IMG/VR virus record: IMGVR_UViG_3300023199_000165
Coordinates: 1 to 54,675 of that record
Strand: one strand, 5' to 3'
DNA: 54,675 nt
Source of the DNA: a virus
Part shown: in pieces, positions 15,101 to 23,034 of the stretch
Layout: each line of letters starts with the position of its first letter
How positions within the stretch are numbered: position 1 is the first letter of the stretch
The notes under the pieces: generated by a model
Databases searched by the model: none
What the model saw: only the letters and a program-made list of their open reading frames with translations
Told to the model about the DNA's origin: nothing
Position numbers and translations under genes: made by a program

Positions 15101-17813
15101 TTTCGCCAAATAATGAAATAGCATCTTCATAATTAACTTTGTCTGTATATACAATCCTGCCTTTGATAATGTTTCTAATTATAGCAATTCTATCTAGCCT
15201 TTCTTTTAACTTATCCTTTTTAACTATAATTTCCTGTAAAGTTTTTTTGTATTCGTCTAAACTATCTTTTTCCTCTATAACTTCTTCTTCATTTTCCTCT
15301 GGAACTTCTTCTTCATTTTCCTCTGGAACTTCTTCTTTAGTTTCCTCTGGAACTTCTTCTTTAGTTTCCTCTGGAGATTTTGATTCTTCATCTGAAATCC
15401 CCAACATAGAAAATAAATCAGAACTATCTTCATCTTCTTCATCTTCTTCAATATTTTTTAAATCTGAAAGCATTTTTTGAAGTTCAGTATCGCCACTATC
15501 TCCCTTTACATCAGGATCCATTAAATCTTTAAAAGAATCAACAGATTTCTTTTTTTCTTCAATAATTTCCTCAGGAACACTTACATCAGGCTTTGTCTCT
15601 TCTTTTTCTGGCAAAGGAGAAACTATTTTTCTTCTTTTTGGTTTCTTCTCCACAATTGGCTCTTTTTTCTTTTCTTCAACAGGTTCCTCATCAACAACAA
15701 TTTCTTCAGGAGATAATACCTCATCGCCCCAATCTAAGCCTTGCTGCCTAAGCCATTCATCTCCTGGATCGTTTTCATTAGAAACTTCCTCTGATTTAAG
15801 CCTCTCATATTCTTCTGGATTTTCAAATTTAATTCTTTGTAGATTTGGATCATCTTCCAATTCATCCGCAAATTTCCACAGCTCTTTTAAATCCATAGCA
15901 TATGATACTTTATCCTTAATCTCTGAAACAAGTATTTCTGCTAAATGTTCTGGCTCAACATTATATCCAGTAATTAATTCATCATCTTTTTCAAAAGGAA
16001 CCTCTCTTGAAGCAGTTTTGTAAGATGAAAATTTATCATTAATTGCCTCATTTGTCATAATGGCAATTGGACAAATTGAGTTAGATATAATATCTCTAAT
16101 GCTATTTAAAAAAGTTATATCATTACCAACAATATAAATTCCATTATAACCATTGTTGCTATATAGATCATTAGACATATTTATAATATTGCCATTTTCG
16201 GAAATAGCACTTGAATTTATTGAAGCGGTAGATACTGATATATTATTTCTCTCAAAAGCATCTTTTGCTTTAAAGTATTCTTTATCATTGAACACTGGTG
16301 GTACGATCATTAAAACTTTTTTCATAGCTCTAGAGGAAAGGAAATCATCATCAACTGCGTTATAAGAATAAGGTTCGGTAGGAGCAACCGCCTGATATGG
16401 CGATTGTCTTATTACGCCTCCCTCACCTAATGGATGAGGATCAGTTCCGTGCCGATTTCCAAAATCATTGTTATTATAAACATCATCAACTTTTTGGTCA
16501 TTTGCTAAATCAAACCTTATAATATAAAACTTATGATCATCGCCAAACCTTTGTTCCAAACCATCGGCTGTTCTATCACCATAGGCTTTTCTAATTCTAT
16601 CTGTATTCATAACTGACTTATCAATTATTTTAAGATTAAAAGGATGGGCTCCGCCATATGTTTTACACCTAACAACTTCATTTACATTAACAGGAACATC
16701 ATTTGCTCTAATTGTGTATCGACGTTTCCCTGAACGAATATCTTCAACATATTGCGATGGAAAAAATAGCGTTCCAGGCTCATTAAAATTAGCTCGTTTT
16801 GATAACAAAGAAGCAGTTGTTGGCTTGGGTATAGAATTCCAATTTTCTATAACCCATTCACTAATGATTTTCGTATTATAAGACCAAAACTCATCTTCAG
16901 TTATTTTTTGACCCAATTGTTCCTCATACTCTGCCCAAGCAGTATCTCTTAATCCCTTATCATATTTAAAAATACTGCGTAGCTTATTAACGGTGTCATT
17001 TAAAACAGCAATAAACTCTTCTCGCTTTATTCCTTTTAAATCATATTGGACTTCTTCGGTTATAGGATGTTGTGAAAATTCAGTTCTTGCCTCTTCAAAA
17101 TCTGTTTGATCAGGAGAAAATTCAATTACCCCTTCTTGAAAAGTTTCATCAGCCCTTTTGCTTAAAGAAAACTCATAAGATGTTTCACTAGATTTTAGAA
17201 TTTTTTGAATAGTTCTTAATCTTTTTAAAGAACTACTCTCATAGGCTCCTGGAGAAGCCGTATACCACCCATCTCTTCCAAGCTGACGGAAAAACATAGG
17301 ATCTCCAGACAGAAGTAGGGCTCTGCTTTTGGCATATCTTTTTCTACTTAGTACTTGTAAAACTCCTCTTACTCCATCAACAAAAGATCTATATGCTCTA
17401 AAATAACGTGGGCGCCTCTCTATACACTTTCCTTTAGGACACTTGTTTGAAGGTTTTAGCCCTTTGCGACAAGGAACGCATTCATCAGATAGGACTGATG
17501 TATAATATCTTCTTTTTTTCCAACCATCACCAGCTTTTATTCCAGCAAGGTTATAGTTCATTACTCTCTTGCCCCACCCAGTCTCGTGAGCGGTAAAGGC
17601 TGTTATTAATTTGGCAGAAGCAGGAGATAATCCAAATTTAATGGCGGCATTATAAACCTTTATAGTGAAATCTTCCTTTCCTTTAAAAGAATTCCACGAT
17701 AAACTAATGCGATTCTTCGTCCCACCTTTGTTCTTATATAATAATTTTAGAATTTCTTCTAATTTGCCCCCGTTTTTTACCAAAACTTCGGCTATTTTGT
17801 CAATAAATAACAC
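12120..17813 (-). CDS. Giant multidomain polyprotein: peptidoglycan hydrolase, ASCH-like, DJ-1-like, zinc ribbons (1,897 aa)
   Basis: The start is a GTG at 17813, eight bases after GGGGAG. Domains in order: a glucosaminidase/lysozyme-like domain, about 45-205 (catalytic Glu77 in TAHETGWG; NLAGIK), with an inserted four-Cys patch (112, 115, 125, 130). Then LSKRA at 217. Then a helical unit. Then LSKRA at 337. Then an ASCH-like domain, 343-440 (FPSQYVEDIRSGKRRYTIR). Then LSSRA at 492. Then a DJ-1/PfpI-like Rossmann domain, 497-640. Then an acidic low-complexity stretch with four EE(T/N)xEEVP-type repeats (about 815-848), coiled coils, a CxxC...CxxC ribbon (1269-1300), further Cys sites, and a large C-terminal part I do not recognise. 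It lies downstream of portal. I infer a virion-internal polyprotein whose first domain could attack the cell wall. Confidence 0.85.
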   Translation of the reverse strand: MLFIDKIAEVLVKNGGKLEEILKLLYKNKGGTKNRISLSWNSFKGKEDFTIKVYNAAIKFGLSPASAKLITAFTAHETGWGKRVMNYNLAGIKAGDGWKKRRYYTSVLSDECVPCRKGLKPSNKCPKGKCIERRPRYFRAYRSFVDGVRGVLQVLSRKRYAKSRALLLSGDPMFFRQLGRDGWYTASPGAYESSSLKRLRTIQKILKSSETSYEFSLSKRADETFQEGVIEFSPDQTDFEEARTEFSQHPITEEVQYDLKGIKREEFIAVLNDTVNKLRSIFKYDKGLRDTAWAEYEEQLGQKITEDEFWSYNTKIISEWVIENWNSIPKPTTASLLSKRANFNEPGTLFFPSQYVEDIRSGKRRYTIRANDVPVNVNEVVRCKTYGGAHPFNLKIIDKSVMNTDRIRKAYGDRTADGLEQRFGDDHKFYIIRFDLANDQKVDDVYNNNDFGNRHGTDPHPLGEGGVIRQSPYQAVAPTEPYSYNAVDDDFLSSRAMKKVLMIVPPVFNDKEYFKAKDAFERNNISVSTASINSSAISENGNIINMSNDLYSNNGYNGIYIVGNDITFLNSIRDIISNSICPIAIMTNEAINDKFSSYKTASREVPFEKDDELITGYNVEPEHLAEILVSEIKDKVSYAMDLKELWKFADELEDDPNLQRIKFENPEEYERLKSEEVSNENDPGDEWLRQQGLDWGDEVLSPEEIVVDEEPVEEKKKEPIVEKKPKRRKIVSPLPEKEETKPDVSVPEEIIEEKKKSVDSFKDLMDPDVKGDSGDTELQKMLSDLKNIEEDEEDEDSSDLFSMLGISDEESKSPEETKEEVPEETKEEVPEENEEEVPEENEEEVIEEKDSLDEYKKTLQEIIVKKDKLKERLDRIAIIRNIIKGRIVYTDKVNYEDAISLFGESGEGKLSLEDSQRADEFSKSIGKEMISGKDKISEEDVRKWHNEIDSELKTQESRLKEIEKKFTSQGNKNIKKKVNEASTLEDVSDFDTVEDAEDFKELTEAEPDSLKLSSNDLKNLKKKIVDGEETPHETMTKILKLQNRKTIYGFSFEPYEDWPSADDIIMPEMSDKAKELFSVENFKDGYATTRVFAKPDTWQILDEEENRDEILKNWIYPSLTINIAKRWLNNNIAGTMARGVFTMLEPNEYDRFKEIREELQIALENIGSKLQREKSKKSPNKKVIAQLEKENNLLQKRLDNHNIRNLPSALTYKKYALTFFADILNTYLSDENKKHQYLLPNYLYKALNNSMTKVIAKERDLIEKRLPECSICRAKAAKGAFSNIMEKDSKSKNTWSCPNCKKYAETAESKLSDLKSNHKRLRMEIAQVDNVINGLNKRLSISEDEEQENRHLQRLYTKKKYKDELLIRNEMLKNEISEVEKDYKLFSNQTGVPTLHLICINENCPGQKIPLNSIDWSEEKRQSFWDTEAGKKALRYFKKEYDIVPPWQGKGSEADDVPDNKRRLPAKAIWDVPFICPHDGSRFTPREAWGKGPMGRGGLIWDPYMRSIWISQPSVIDEGVPGVSDKSEQEADQHLDILYDKYAEYAKSILDIKHRRLTKKFSSVLAEMINSGQDVSKIKYSKKHQSNLRLMALYDEIKDFSEKNRDLFIAWLSKYSYYEKIEKDGMVIKRKKKIKRSTKENRADFYIPLLRSWLDRMLRVKNGFQIYGLNSFLVNEKTDGIPSNGEEGTFFITKVKNGDDFHASCNLKLKLNKDGKPLRKNSSKKPRIMKVLGAWKLNPEEVINIKEKYPRILNGEVAVPEEIKFKILKEKDNKVDEIIDYNYHTLKFNKEDTTLYDGEYLLVQAYIIPGDYRWKPIRMMHEVRSDNDKEKFFEKFGRLVLSSEDNPDPEFWKMVLERTEKISSETSDPSEALKRLEEYLSQGQIKKSNYILSFRDY
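15295..15375 (-). repeat. Acidic coding repeat (EETKEEVP / EENEEEVP)
   Basis: Four tandem copies of a 24-bp unit inside the 1,897-aa gene encode a Glu/Pro/Val repeat that separates the N-terminal enzyme domains from the coiled-coil and zinc-ribbon part. Confidence 0.7.
16326..16340 (-). other. Candidate maturation cleavage site LSSRA
   Basis: Residues 492-496 of the 1,897-aa protein, directly before MKKVLMIVPP, the first strand of the DJ-1/PfpI-like domain. Confidence 0.4.
16791..16805 (-). other. Candidate maturation cleavage site LSKRA
   Basis: Residues 337-341 of the 1,897-aa protein, directly before the ASCH-like domain. Confidence 0.5.
17151..17165 (-). other. Candidate maturation cleavage site LSKRA
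   Basis: Residues 217-221 of the 1,897-aa protein, directly after the peptidoglycan hydrolase domain. Confidence 0.5.
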
Positions 17814-17829
17814 TATTATATCTCCCCAT

Positions 17830-19110
17830 TTATTTAATTAGAGCTTTAAGTCTATTCGTTCTTGCCTCTTTACCGCCAGACTGTTTTCCAAGCATAAGAT
17901 TTAAAGAAGTGATTTTTCTCTTATCCGTCACCAAGGTTTGTTTTGATGGATCAAATTTCATTTTATTTATAATCTCATAATTTCCGTCTTCTTTGTTTTG
18001 AACCCATATTAAATCCGAAGGAGCTTGTTTTTGAGGTGCTTCCAAAGTCTCTTCTTCAAGAATCTTTTCATAAACTTCTGGAGCTATTGTTTCTTCTGAA
18101 ACTTGTTTTTTAGCCGGTTTTTCTGAAACAATATCTTCCTCTGATACTGAGATTTCCTCTGGCTCTTCAGAAATAATATCCTCTTCTGAAACTGGCTCAA
18201 CCTTTTCTGGGGCAACTGGAGTTTTAAATTTCCCTTCTGGTGTCTCAAGAGTGTCCTTTTCCTGTGGCTCCTCTTTCTTTTCTTCGCCAATATTTCTAAG
18301 ATAAACAAATCTATCATCGTTTTCGTCCAATATCTCCCAGGCACTTCCTGCTCCCATATGAGTCTTTACCAAAACTGGCAGCTTCCCACCCTTGTTGGTT
18401 GGCATTAGTATTTTATTCCCATCTCTATTTAAAATTCTAAAATGACTTTTCCATTTACTAATTAACTCTTTACTAATTCTTATATCTCCATTTGGATTTT
18501 CTTGAAAAGTATTTGGATTTCTTTTATTAAGCTCTTCCCACTCCTGATCCAATTCAGATTTAAAAAGCTCATCATCAGTTATTTTATCTTTTTTTTCAAG
18601 TTCTGGAACTTTTCCAATCTCTGTTTCATTGGCATCTTCTGGAAGATCTTCGCCTTTTTCTTTTTTATCTTTTAAATCTAAAACATATGCCATTAACTTC
18701 CCATAAGCTGTTCTAAAGTTGCTCATTTGGTTTTCAGATAAAACATTATTTGACTCTGTTCTATTCCACCAACTAACCAGTTGATACTGACTCAAATCTT
18801 TTTGAGCTTGTTTATTTTCTTTTATTTTCTTATCTAATTCTTTATCAGCAAGCTCTTGTAGTTTTTTCGCCTCTTTATGAAGCTCACGAAACTCTTTGAA
18901 GAATAGTTTTTTAACATTTCCACTCAATTTGTTCCAAACCCAAGACCATAAGCCAGCCTGCTTAACAAAGTCATTAGAGTACTTTGAAGATTCGGATATA
19001 AACTGATCAATCAAATTAGCATCTTCGTGAATTCCTATTCCATCAAGAATATCTGCCATTGTTGTGGCCTCTATTATTGTTGGAACCCTAGGAATTTTAT
19101 TTTTGCTCAT
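17830..19110 (-). CDS. Virion-module protein with hairpin motif and acidic repeats (426 aa)
   Basis: GGAGG precedes two adjacent ATGs (19113 and 19110); the second has the better spacing. Residues about 12-35 carry the recurrent helical hairpin (TTMADILDGIGIHEDANLID). A Trp-rich, Lys-rich helical segment follows (LWSWVWNKL). The central linker is acidic, with repeated SEEDI(I/V)SE(E/K)P units, and the C-terminus is short and basic (TSLNLMLGKQ). It overlaps the 91-aa gene by about 14 bases. No enzyme motif seen. Likely a head or neck component, by position only. Confidence 0.7.
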   Translation of the reverse strand: MSKNKIPRVPTIIEATTMADILDGIGIHEDANLIDQFISESSKYSNDFVKQAGLWSWVWNKLSGNVKKLFFKEFRELHKEAKKLQELADKELDKKIKENKQAQKDLSQYQLVSWWNRTESNNVLSENQMSNFRTAYGKLMAYVLDLKDKKEKGEDLPEDANETEIGKVPELEKKDKITDDELFKSELDQEWEELNKRNPNTFQENPNGDIRISKELISKWKSHFRILNRDGNKILMPTNKGGKLPVLVKTHMGAGSAWEILDENDDRFVYLRNIGEEKKEEPQEKDTLETPEGKFKTPVAPEKVEPVSEEDIISEEPEEISVSEEDIVSEKPAKKQVSEETIAPEVYEKILEEETLEAPQKQAPSDLIWVQNKEDGNYEIINKMKFDPSKQTLVTDKRKITSLNLMLGKQSGGKEARTNRLKALIK

Positions 19111-19372
19111 CATTTCCTCCAGAAGTCTTTCTTTTTTCTGCCATTTTAATATTTAATTCTATCTCCCTTGCCTCTTTCTCAGCAATTGTAAACAATGCTG
19201 ATAGCTGCCTTACTCTCTCTTTTGCTAATCTCTCCTGCTTTTTCCATTCAGAAATTGCTATAGATATTTTTTGTCTTAATTTAAATGCCTGAGAAAATTT
19301 GCCCTTTTTAACAAGAGTTTTCATTTTATTATGCCATAATTGACAGTTTTTTTGAAATTTATGGTTGTTCAT
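19097..19372 (-). CDS. Small coiled-coil protein (91 aa)
   Basis: A single long, highly charged amphipathic helix (SEWKKQERLAKERVRQL) with no cysteine cluster after the N-terminus. It starts inside the stop of the HNH gene (ATGA) and ends inside the start of the 426-aa gene, so it belongs to the same translational run. Before the HNH gene inserted, it would have followed the portal gene directly. Function unknown. Confidence 0.65.
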   Translation of the reverse strand: MNNHKFQKNCQLWHNKMKTLVKKGKFSQAFKLRQKISIAISEWKKQERLAKERVRQLSALFTIAEKEAREIELNIKMAEKRKTSGGNDEQK

Positions 19373-19896
19373 TTATCTTTGCCTTCAGCATTAAGATATT
19401 TATGTATTTTTTGAATATGAGCTTTAAAATCATCTACAGGTAAATTAGACTTCATTTTATTGCATACTTTACAACATGGGACACAATTAGACATGATATA
19501 TCCTATATTAGGATTAACTTTATCTATACCTACTGTAATTATTTCCTCTCCACAATATGAGCACGGGCGTTGCCAAAATTTTGAAAATTCTTTAAATGAT
19601 AATCTGAACTCTACACCATACCTTTTTGCATCGGATTTATAAGCCCTATAACAGCCCCTTTTTGATTTATCATATATGTTTTGATATTTATGCTCACATT
19701 TTTTACAAGTATAAGATAATCCATCAACATTAGTTCTATTTTTACGAAAAAATTGCTCATGCTCCCATTTTTCACATTTATTACACCATTTTTTATTTGC
19801 GATCCTTAAAAATACATATTCTTCAACACTAACACTTAATTTTGTTGCAGCTCTTTTAATATCTTGTTTTCTCATTATCTTATAAACATCTGTCAT
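19369..19896 (-). CDS. HNH homing endonuclease (175 aa)
   Basis: A free-standing phage HNH endonuclease that nicks or cuts DNA to spread its own gene. Two zinc-binding pairs (Cys38/41 with Cys64/67; CSYC at 112-115 with CKVC at 142-145) frame the HNH core: GIDKVNP around 123-129, GY at 132-133, Asn137, and CNKMK. It starts one base after the portal stop and overlaps the next gene, which shows insertion between portal and the 91-aa gene without breaking either. Its position next to an intein-bearing portal gene suggests the portal gene is a repeated target. Confidence 0.85.
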   Translation of the reverse strand: MTDVYKIMRKQDIKRAATKLSVSVEEYVFLRIANKKWCNKCEKWEHEQFFRKNRTNVDGLSYTCKKCEHKYQNIYDKSKRGCYRAYKSDAKRYGVEFRLSFKEFSKFWQRPCSYCGEEIITVGIDKVNPNIGYIMSNCVPCCKVCNKMKSNLPVDDFKAHIQKIHKYLNAEGKDK

Positions 19897-19897
19897 C

Positions 19898-22800
19898 TTA
19901 TGGGCCTCCCGTTGGAGAGCCGGGCCCTAGCGGAGGAATATTTGAGCCGCCCTCTGGCGCACCGGCGCCTCCAAGACCACCACCACCTAACTCTCCAGAT
20001 GGAGGTGGAGCTAATTCAGGAAGGCCGCCGCCACCCATTCCTCCAAGGTCACCACCAGGTAATCCAAGACCCATATCGCCGCCAGGCATTCCGCCCATAT
20101 CAGCTCCTTGACCCTGACCGCCAGGTTTTAGCTCTCTTTTAACATCATCAACTGGTTCAGCAATTTCTTTCTCCGGATTAAGTGTTCTAAGCTCAGATAG
20201 AGACATTGTCATTAATGCTTGCTCCTCTCTCTGTCTAATAACATCGTTAATTAACTCCTGTCTCTGCTTAATTCTTTCTTCCTCATAATTTAATCCAAGG
20301 CTCTTATATAGAGTTTGTAATGAAGCCTGCTTTTGAGAAACAAGCCCAGTGATATTTCCAATATAATCCTGTAAATCATAAAGATTCATTTTATTCCACT
20401 CGACTTCAGGAATTATAAGTTTTTTTCTGCCATCATCATAAGTAAAAAAGTTGTTTAATTCACTAATTGGAGCAAAAATTTTATTTTGAAGCCAATTAGC
20501 AACCATATTTCTAAAATTAAAGTATCTTTGCCTTAGCACTTCTAAACCAATTGATGCTGAAGAATAAACAGCACTTTCTGTATCAACAACTGCTGGAGGA
20601 ACCATTAAGCCAGTATAAATATTTTTAATAATTAATTCCATATCAGAGCCAATATCTAGTACCGCTCCTTGGGCACCAACTCTTGAAATATCAACTCCAG
20701 CGTGAGTAATAAGCTTAAAATCTTTATCATATTGAGCTTCTTCAAGCATTTGTTTAAAATCTTCTAGATCTTCTTGTGTCGCTCTATATTCCCCATCAGT
20801 GTTTCCACCAAGCTTAACAACTGTAATCGGATTAACCAAACCATCAGCTTGAGCAAATTTTGCCTCTCTTAGTTTATCATAAAGCATTAAATCTTTAAAA
20901 GTGCTGACAATAACACTTGTTCCTCTTACATCATAAGGACTTGAAAGCATTTTTAGATGAGAAACATTAAAATTGTCCAACGGAATATCTTGACCAGCTC
21001 TTACGTGATATAATATCTGTTCAGGAATTTGTTTTCTTAATTGAACATCCGCTGGATTGTTGCTCATTACAAGCCTCTGTAAAACAGCATCGGGTCTTAA
21101 TGAAATCATTGGCTGTCCAGCAAGGACAGTTTTCTTTACGTGTATGTAATCGGGGTTCTGAATAATAATTTTGCTCCATTTCCCAGATTCTTCATCTAAT
21201 TCAGCATAAGGAAAACAATTATGAACAGCAATTCCTTCTACACAATAGGAATGATTATCATCTACTTCAAAATTATAAAGAGGCTCGCCAATTGGTAAAG
21301 ATTTTCTCTCAATTTTTTTAATAGGGGCTATAATATGACCGTCTTTTGAAAACTTCACCCTTGGAACATTATTGGGCTTTAATGGTCTTTTTTCTTTTTC
21401 TTCATTTAATTTATCTTGTTTTGTTTTATATAAATTAAACTTGTTAGCATAAAACAAAGGAACTTCTATAAAATATATATCATTTTTTCTATTTTTAGAA
21501 TGCTTGTTTATTGAACAAGTTATATAATTTCTCGCCAAAATATCTTTAATTTGAAAAGCCAATGTTCTTGATATAGTCGCCATACATATTCTTCCACTAT
21601 GTATCCACCCATCTCCATCAATAAAACCATTAACTATTTCCATTTGTTTATCTGCCGGCAAATTCATTATTTCACTTGAAAGCATTTTCTTATCACTGTA
21701 TTGTCCAGCAAATTTTTTTATTTTTTTAGCAAATAAAGAAGTGGCGTCTCTTTTAGATAAATTAGATCTTAAATAACCATTGTTTCCATTAAGTGATAAT
21801 CGCAAATTACAGTTTTTAAATATTGGTTTATAGTAATTCCATAAATTTTCATCTGTATTTGAAATAACAACACATTTTGGAACTGAAGTTTTGTTATAAT
21901 AAGAATTATAATCAAGACTGCCCTCCGCAGAATAAATTCCTATTAATCTACATAGGTCTTTTGAAATTGATGAAATATCTTCCTCTTCCCTATTAACCGG
22001 GATTATACAAAAATCATTAATAGATAATTCGCCAGACTTTATCCAGTCCCATTCCCATTTATCTTCATTTTCAAAAGTTGGGCGAGAATTAATAATTTTA
22101 CTTCTTTTTTCGTTTCTGTTAATATTGCCTACCTTCGAAGCATAAATTGGATGATTTGATGATAATTCAATAGGTTCATTTTGCCCTTGAATTGTTATTG
22201 ATAAATATTCCTTGTGCTTCCAATTAATTTTTCTCTCTAATACTTCTTTATATTCTCCCGTGTGAGTTAATACTAAATCTCCTACCTCAACCTCATCAGC
22301 CCTTTTAAACCCTTTGCTCAAAATTGTTAAATGATTACAGGACCTTACGCATTCGCCCATTTTCCAAAATTCTAGTGCTATTCCGCTAAGTGACTCAAAC
22401 AGATTCATTTCTTCAATCATATCCTCAAAAAAGTGTAAAACCTTTTTATCAGGGCACTTAATATTCAACTTACTAATTGGATATGTTGCGTGAAGAGTAA
22501 TGGCGTTTCTAACAATCGGATGTAAATCAAAAAAGTTGCGTAGCCAAGCATTTACTGTAATTCTATCTCTTGGCAAATTAAGATTTGCCATAGTAAATAG
22601 AGGAGAATAAATTTCTGGTGCTAGCCTATCTACACCACTAAAAGATGTAGAGCCACCGCCTCCACCTCCGCCAATAGAAGCGGCATTTTTTTGAAATGAA
22701 TCTTCAACAGCTGATTTTCTCATAAAAGATTCACTATGAGCAACAACAGGAGATAATCTACTGTTGCTATTAATTACCCTTTGATTATGTGATTGGTTCC

Positions 22801-23023
22801 ATTCCGACCTATTTAAATCTTTATTATGGTTTGTTGGCATAACAGTATGAGTTTTGTTTAAACTACTATTATCATAGTTTATACCCTCTTTTACCACTCC
22901 CCTATTAACTTGCTCAGCAAGTATTTCTTTCCTATAATTTGAAAGTTTTGATGCTATTTTAGGAGTAATTCTAATTGTTTTAGAATCTCCTTTTTGTCCA
23001 GCTCTTGATGTTCTTCGTGTCAT
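19898..23023 (-). CDS. Portal protein precursor with in-frame intein (1,041 aa; mature about 663 aa)
   Basis: The portal forms the dodecameric ring at the head vertex through which DNA is pumped. The extein has a polar N-terminal arm, a Gly-rich loop (SIGGGGGGGS), then FDLHPIVRNAI and WKMGE joined across the intein to CFPYAELDEE, the usual portal core. It continues with the membrane-free helical domain (VYSSASIGLEVLRQRYFNFRN) and a Gly/Pro/Met-rich tail. GAGG precedes ATG 23023. The gene follows the terminase, the normal order. The intein occupies residues 225-602; splicing must occur for a functional ring. Confidence 0.85.
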   Translation of the reverse strand: MTRRTSRAGQKGDSKTIRITPKIASKLSNYRKEILAEQVNRGVVKEGINYDNSSLNKTHTVMPTNHNKDLNRSEWNQSHNQRVINSNSRLSPVVAHSESFMRKSAVEDSFQKNAASIGGGGGGGSTSFSGVDRLAPEIYSPLFTMANLNLPRDRITVNAWLRNFFDLHPIVRNAITLHATYPISKLNIKCPDKKVLHFFEDMIEEMNLFESLSGIALEFWKMGECVRSCNHLTILSKGFKRADEVEVGDLVLTHTGEYKEVLERKINWKHKEYLSITIQGQNEPIELSSNHPIYASKVGNINRNEKRSKIINSRPTFENEDKWEWDWIKSGELSINDFCIIPVNREEEDISSISKDLCRLIGIYSAEGSLDYNSYYNKTSVPKCVVISNTDENLWNYYKPIFKNCNLRLSLNGNNGYLRSNLSKRDATSLFAKKIKKFAGQYSDKKMLSSEIMNLPADKQMEIVNGFIDGDGWIHSGRICMATISRTLAFQIKDILARNYITCSINKHSKNRKNDIYFIEVPLFYANKFNLYKTKQDKLNEEKEKRPLKPNNVPRVKFSKDGHIIAPIKKIERKSLPIGEPLYNFEVDDNHSYCVEGIAVHNCFPYAELDEESGKWSKIIIQNPDYIHVKKTVLAGQPMISLRPDAVLQRLVMSNNPADVQLRKQIPEQILYHVRAGQDIPLDNFNVSHLKMLSSPYDVRGTSVIVSTFKDLMLYDKLREAKFAQADGLVNPITVVKLGGNTDGEYRATQEDLEDFKQMLEEAQYDKDFKLITHAGVDISRVGAQGAVLDIGSDMELIIKNIYTGLMVPPAVVDTESAVYSSASIGLEVLRQRYFNFRNMVANWLQNKIFAPISELNNFFTYDDGRKKLIIPEVEWNKMNLYDLQDYIGNITGLVSQKQASLQTLYKSLGLNYEEERIKQRQELINDVIRQREEQALMTMSLSELRTLNPEKEIAEPVDDVKRELKPGGQGQGADMGGMPGGDMGLGLPGGDLGGMGGGGLPELAPPPSGELGGGGLGGAGAPEGGSNIPPLGPGSPTGGP
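21218..22351 (-). mobile_element. Intein with LAGLIDADG homing endonuclease in the portal
   Basis: The likely first residue is Cys225 (CVRSCNHLTILSKGFKRA), followed by the block-A pattern and GDLVL; a second Cys at 229 is an alternative. Block B is SSNHPIYA. Two dodecapeptides mark the endonuclease: LIGIYSAEGSL (about 360-370) and VNGFIDGDGWI (about 464-474). The C-terminal splice block reads YNFEVDDNHSYCVEGIAVHN, ending in Asn602, with Cys603 as the +1 nucleophile. All splice residues are present, so it should be active. Length is about 378 residues. Confidence 0.9.
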
Positions 23024-23034
23024 TAATACCTCTT

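Noticed and set aside
21767-21779. LSKRD in the intein and LSKRQ in the 198-aa zinc-ribbon protein as further cleavage sites
   Set aside because: Neither has the final Ala or Ser and neither is in a virion-internal protein; counted as background occurrences of LSKR.
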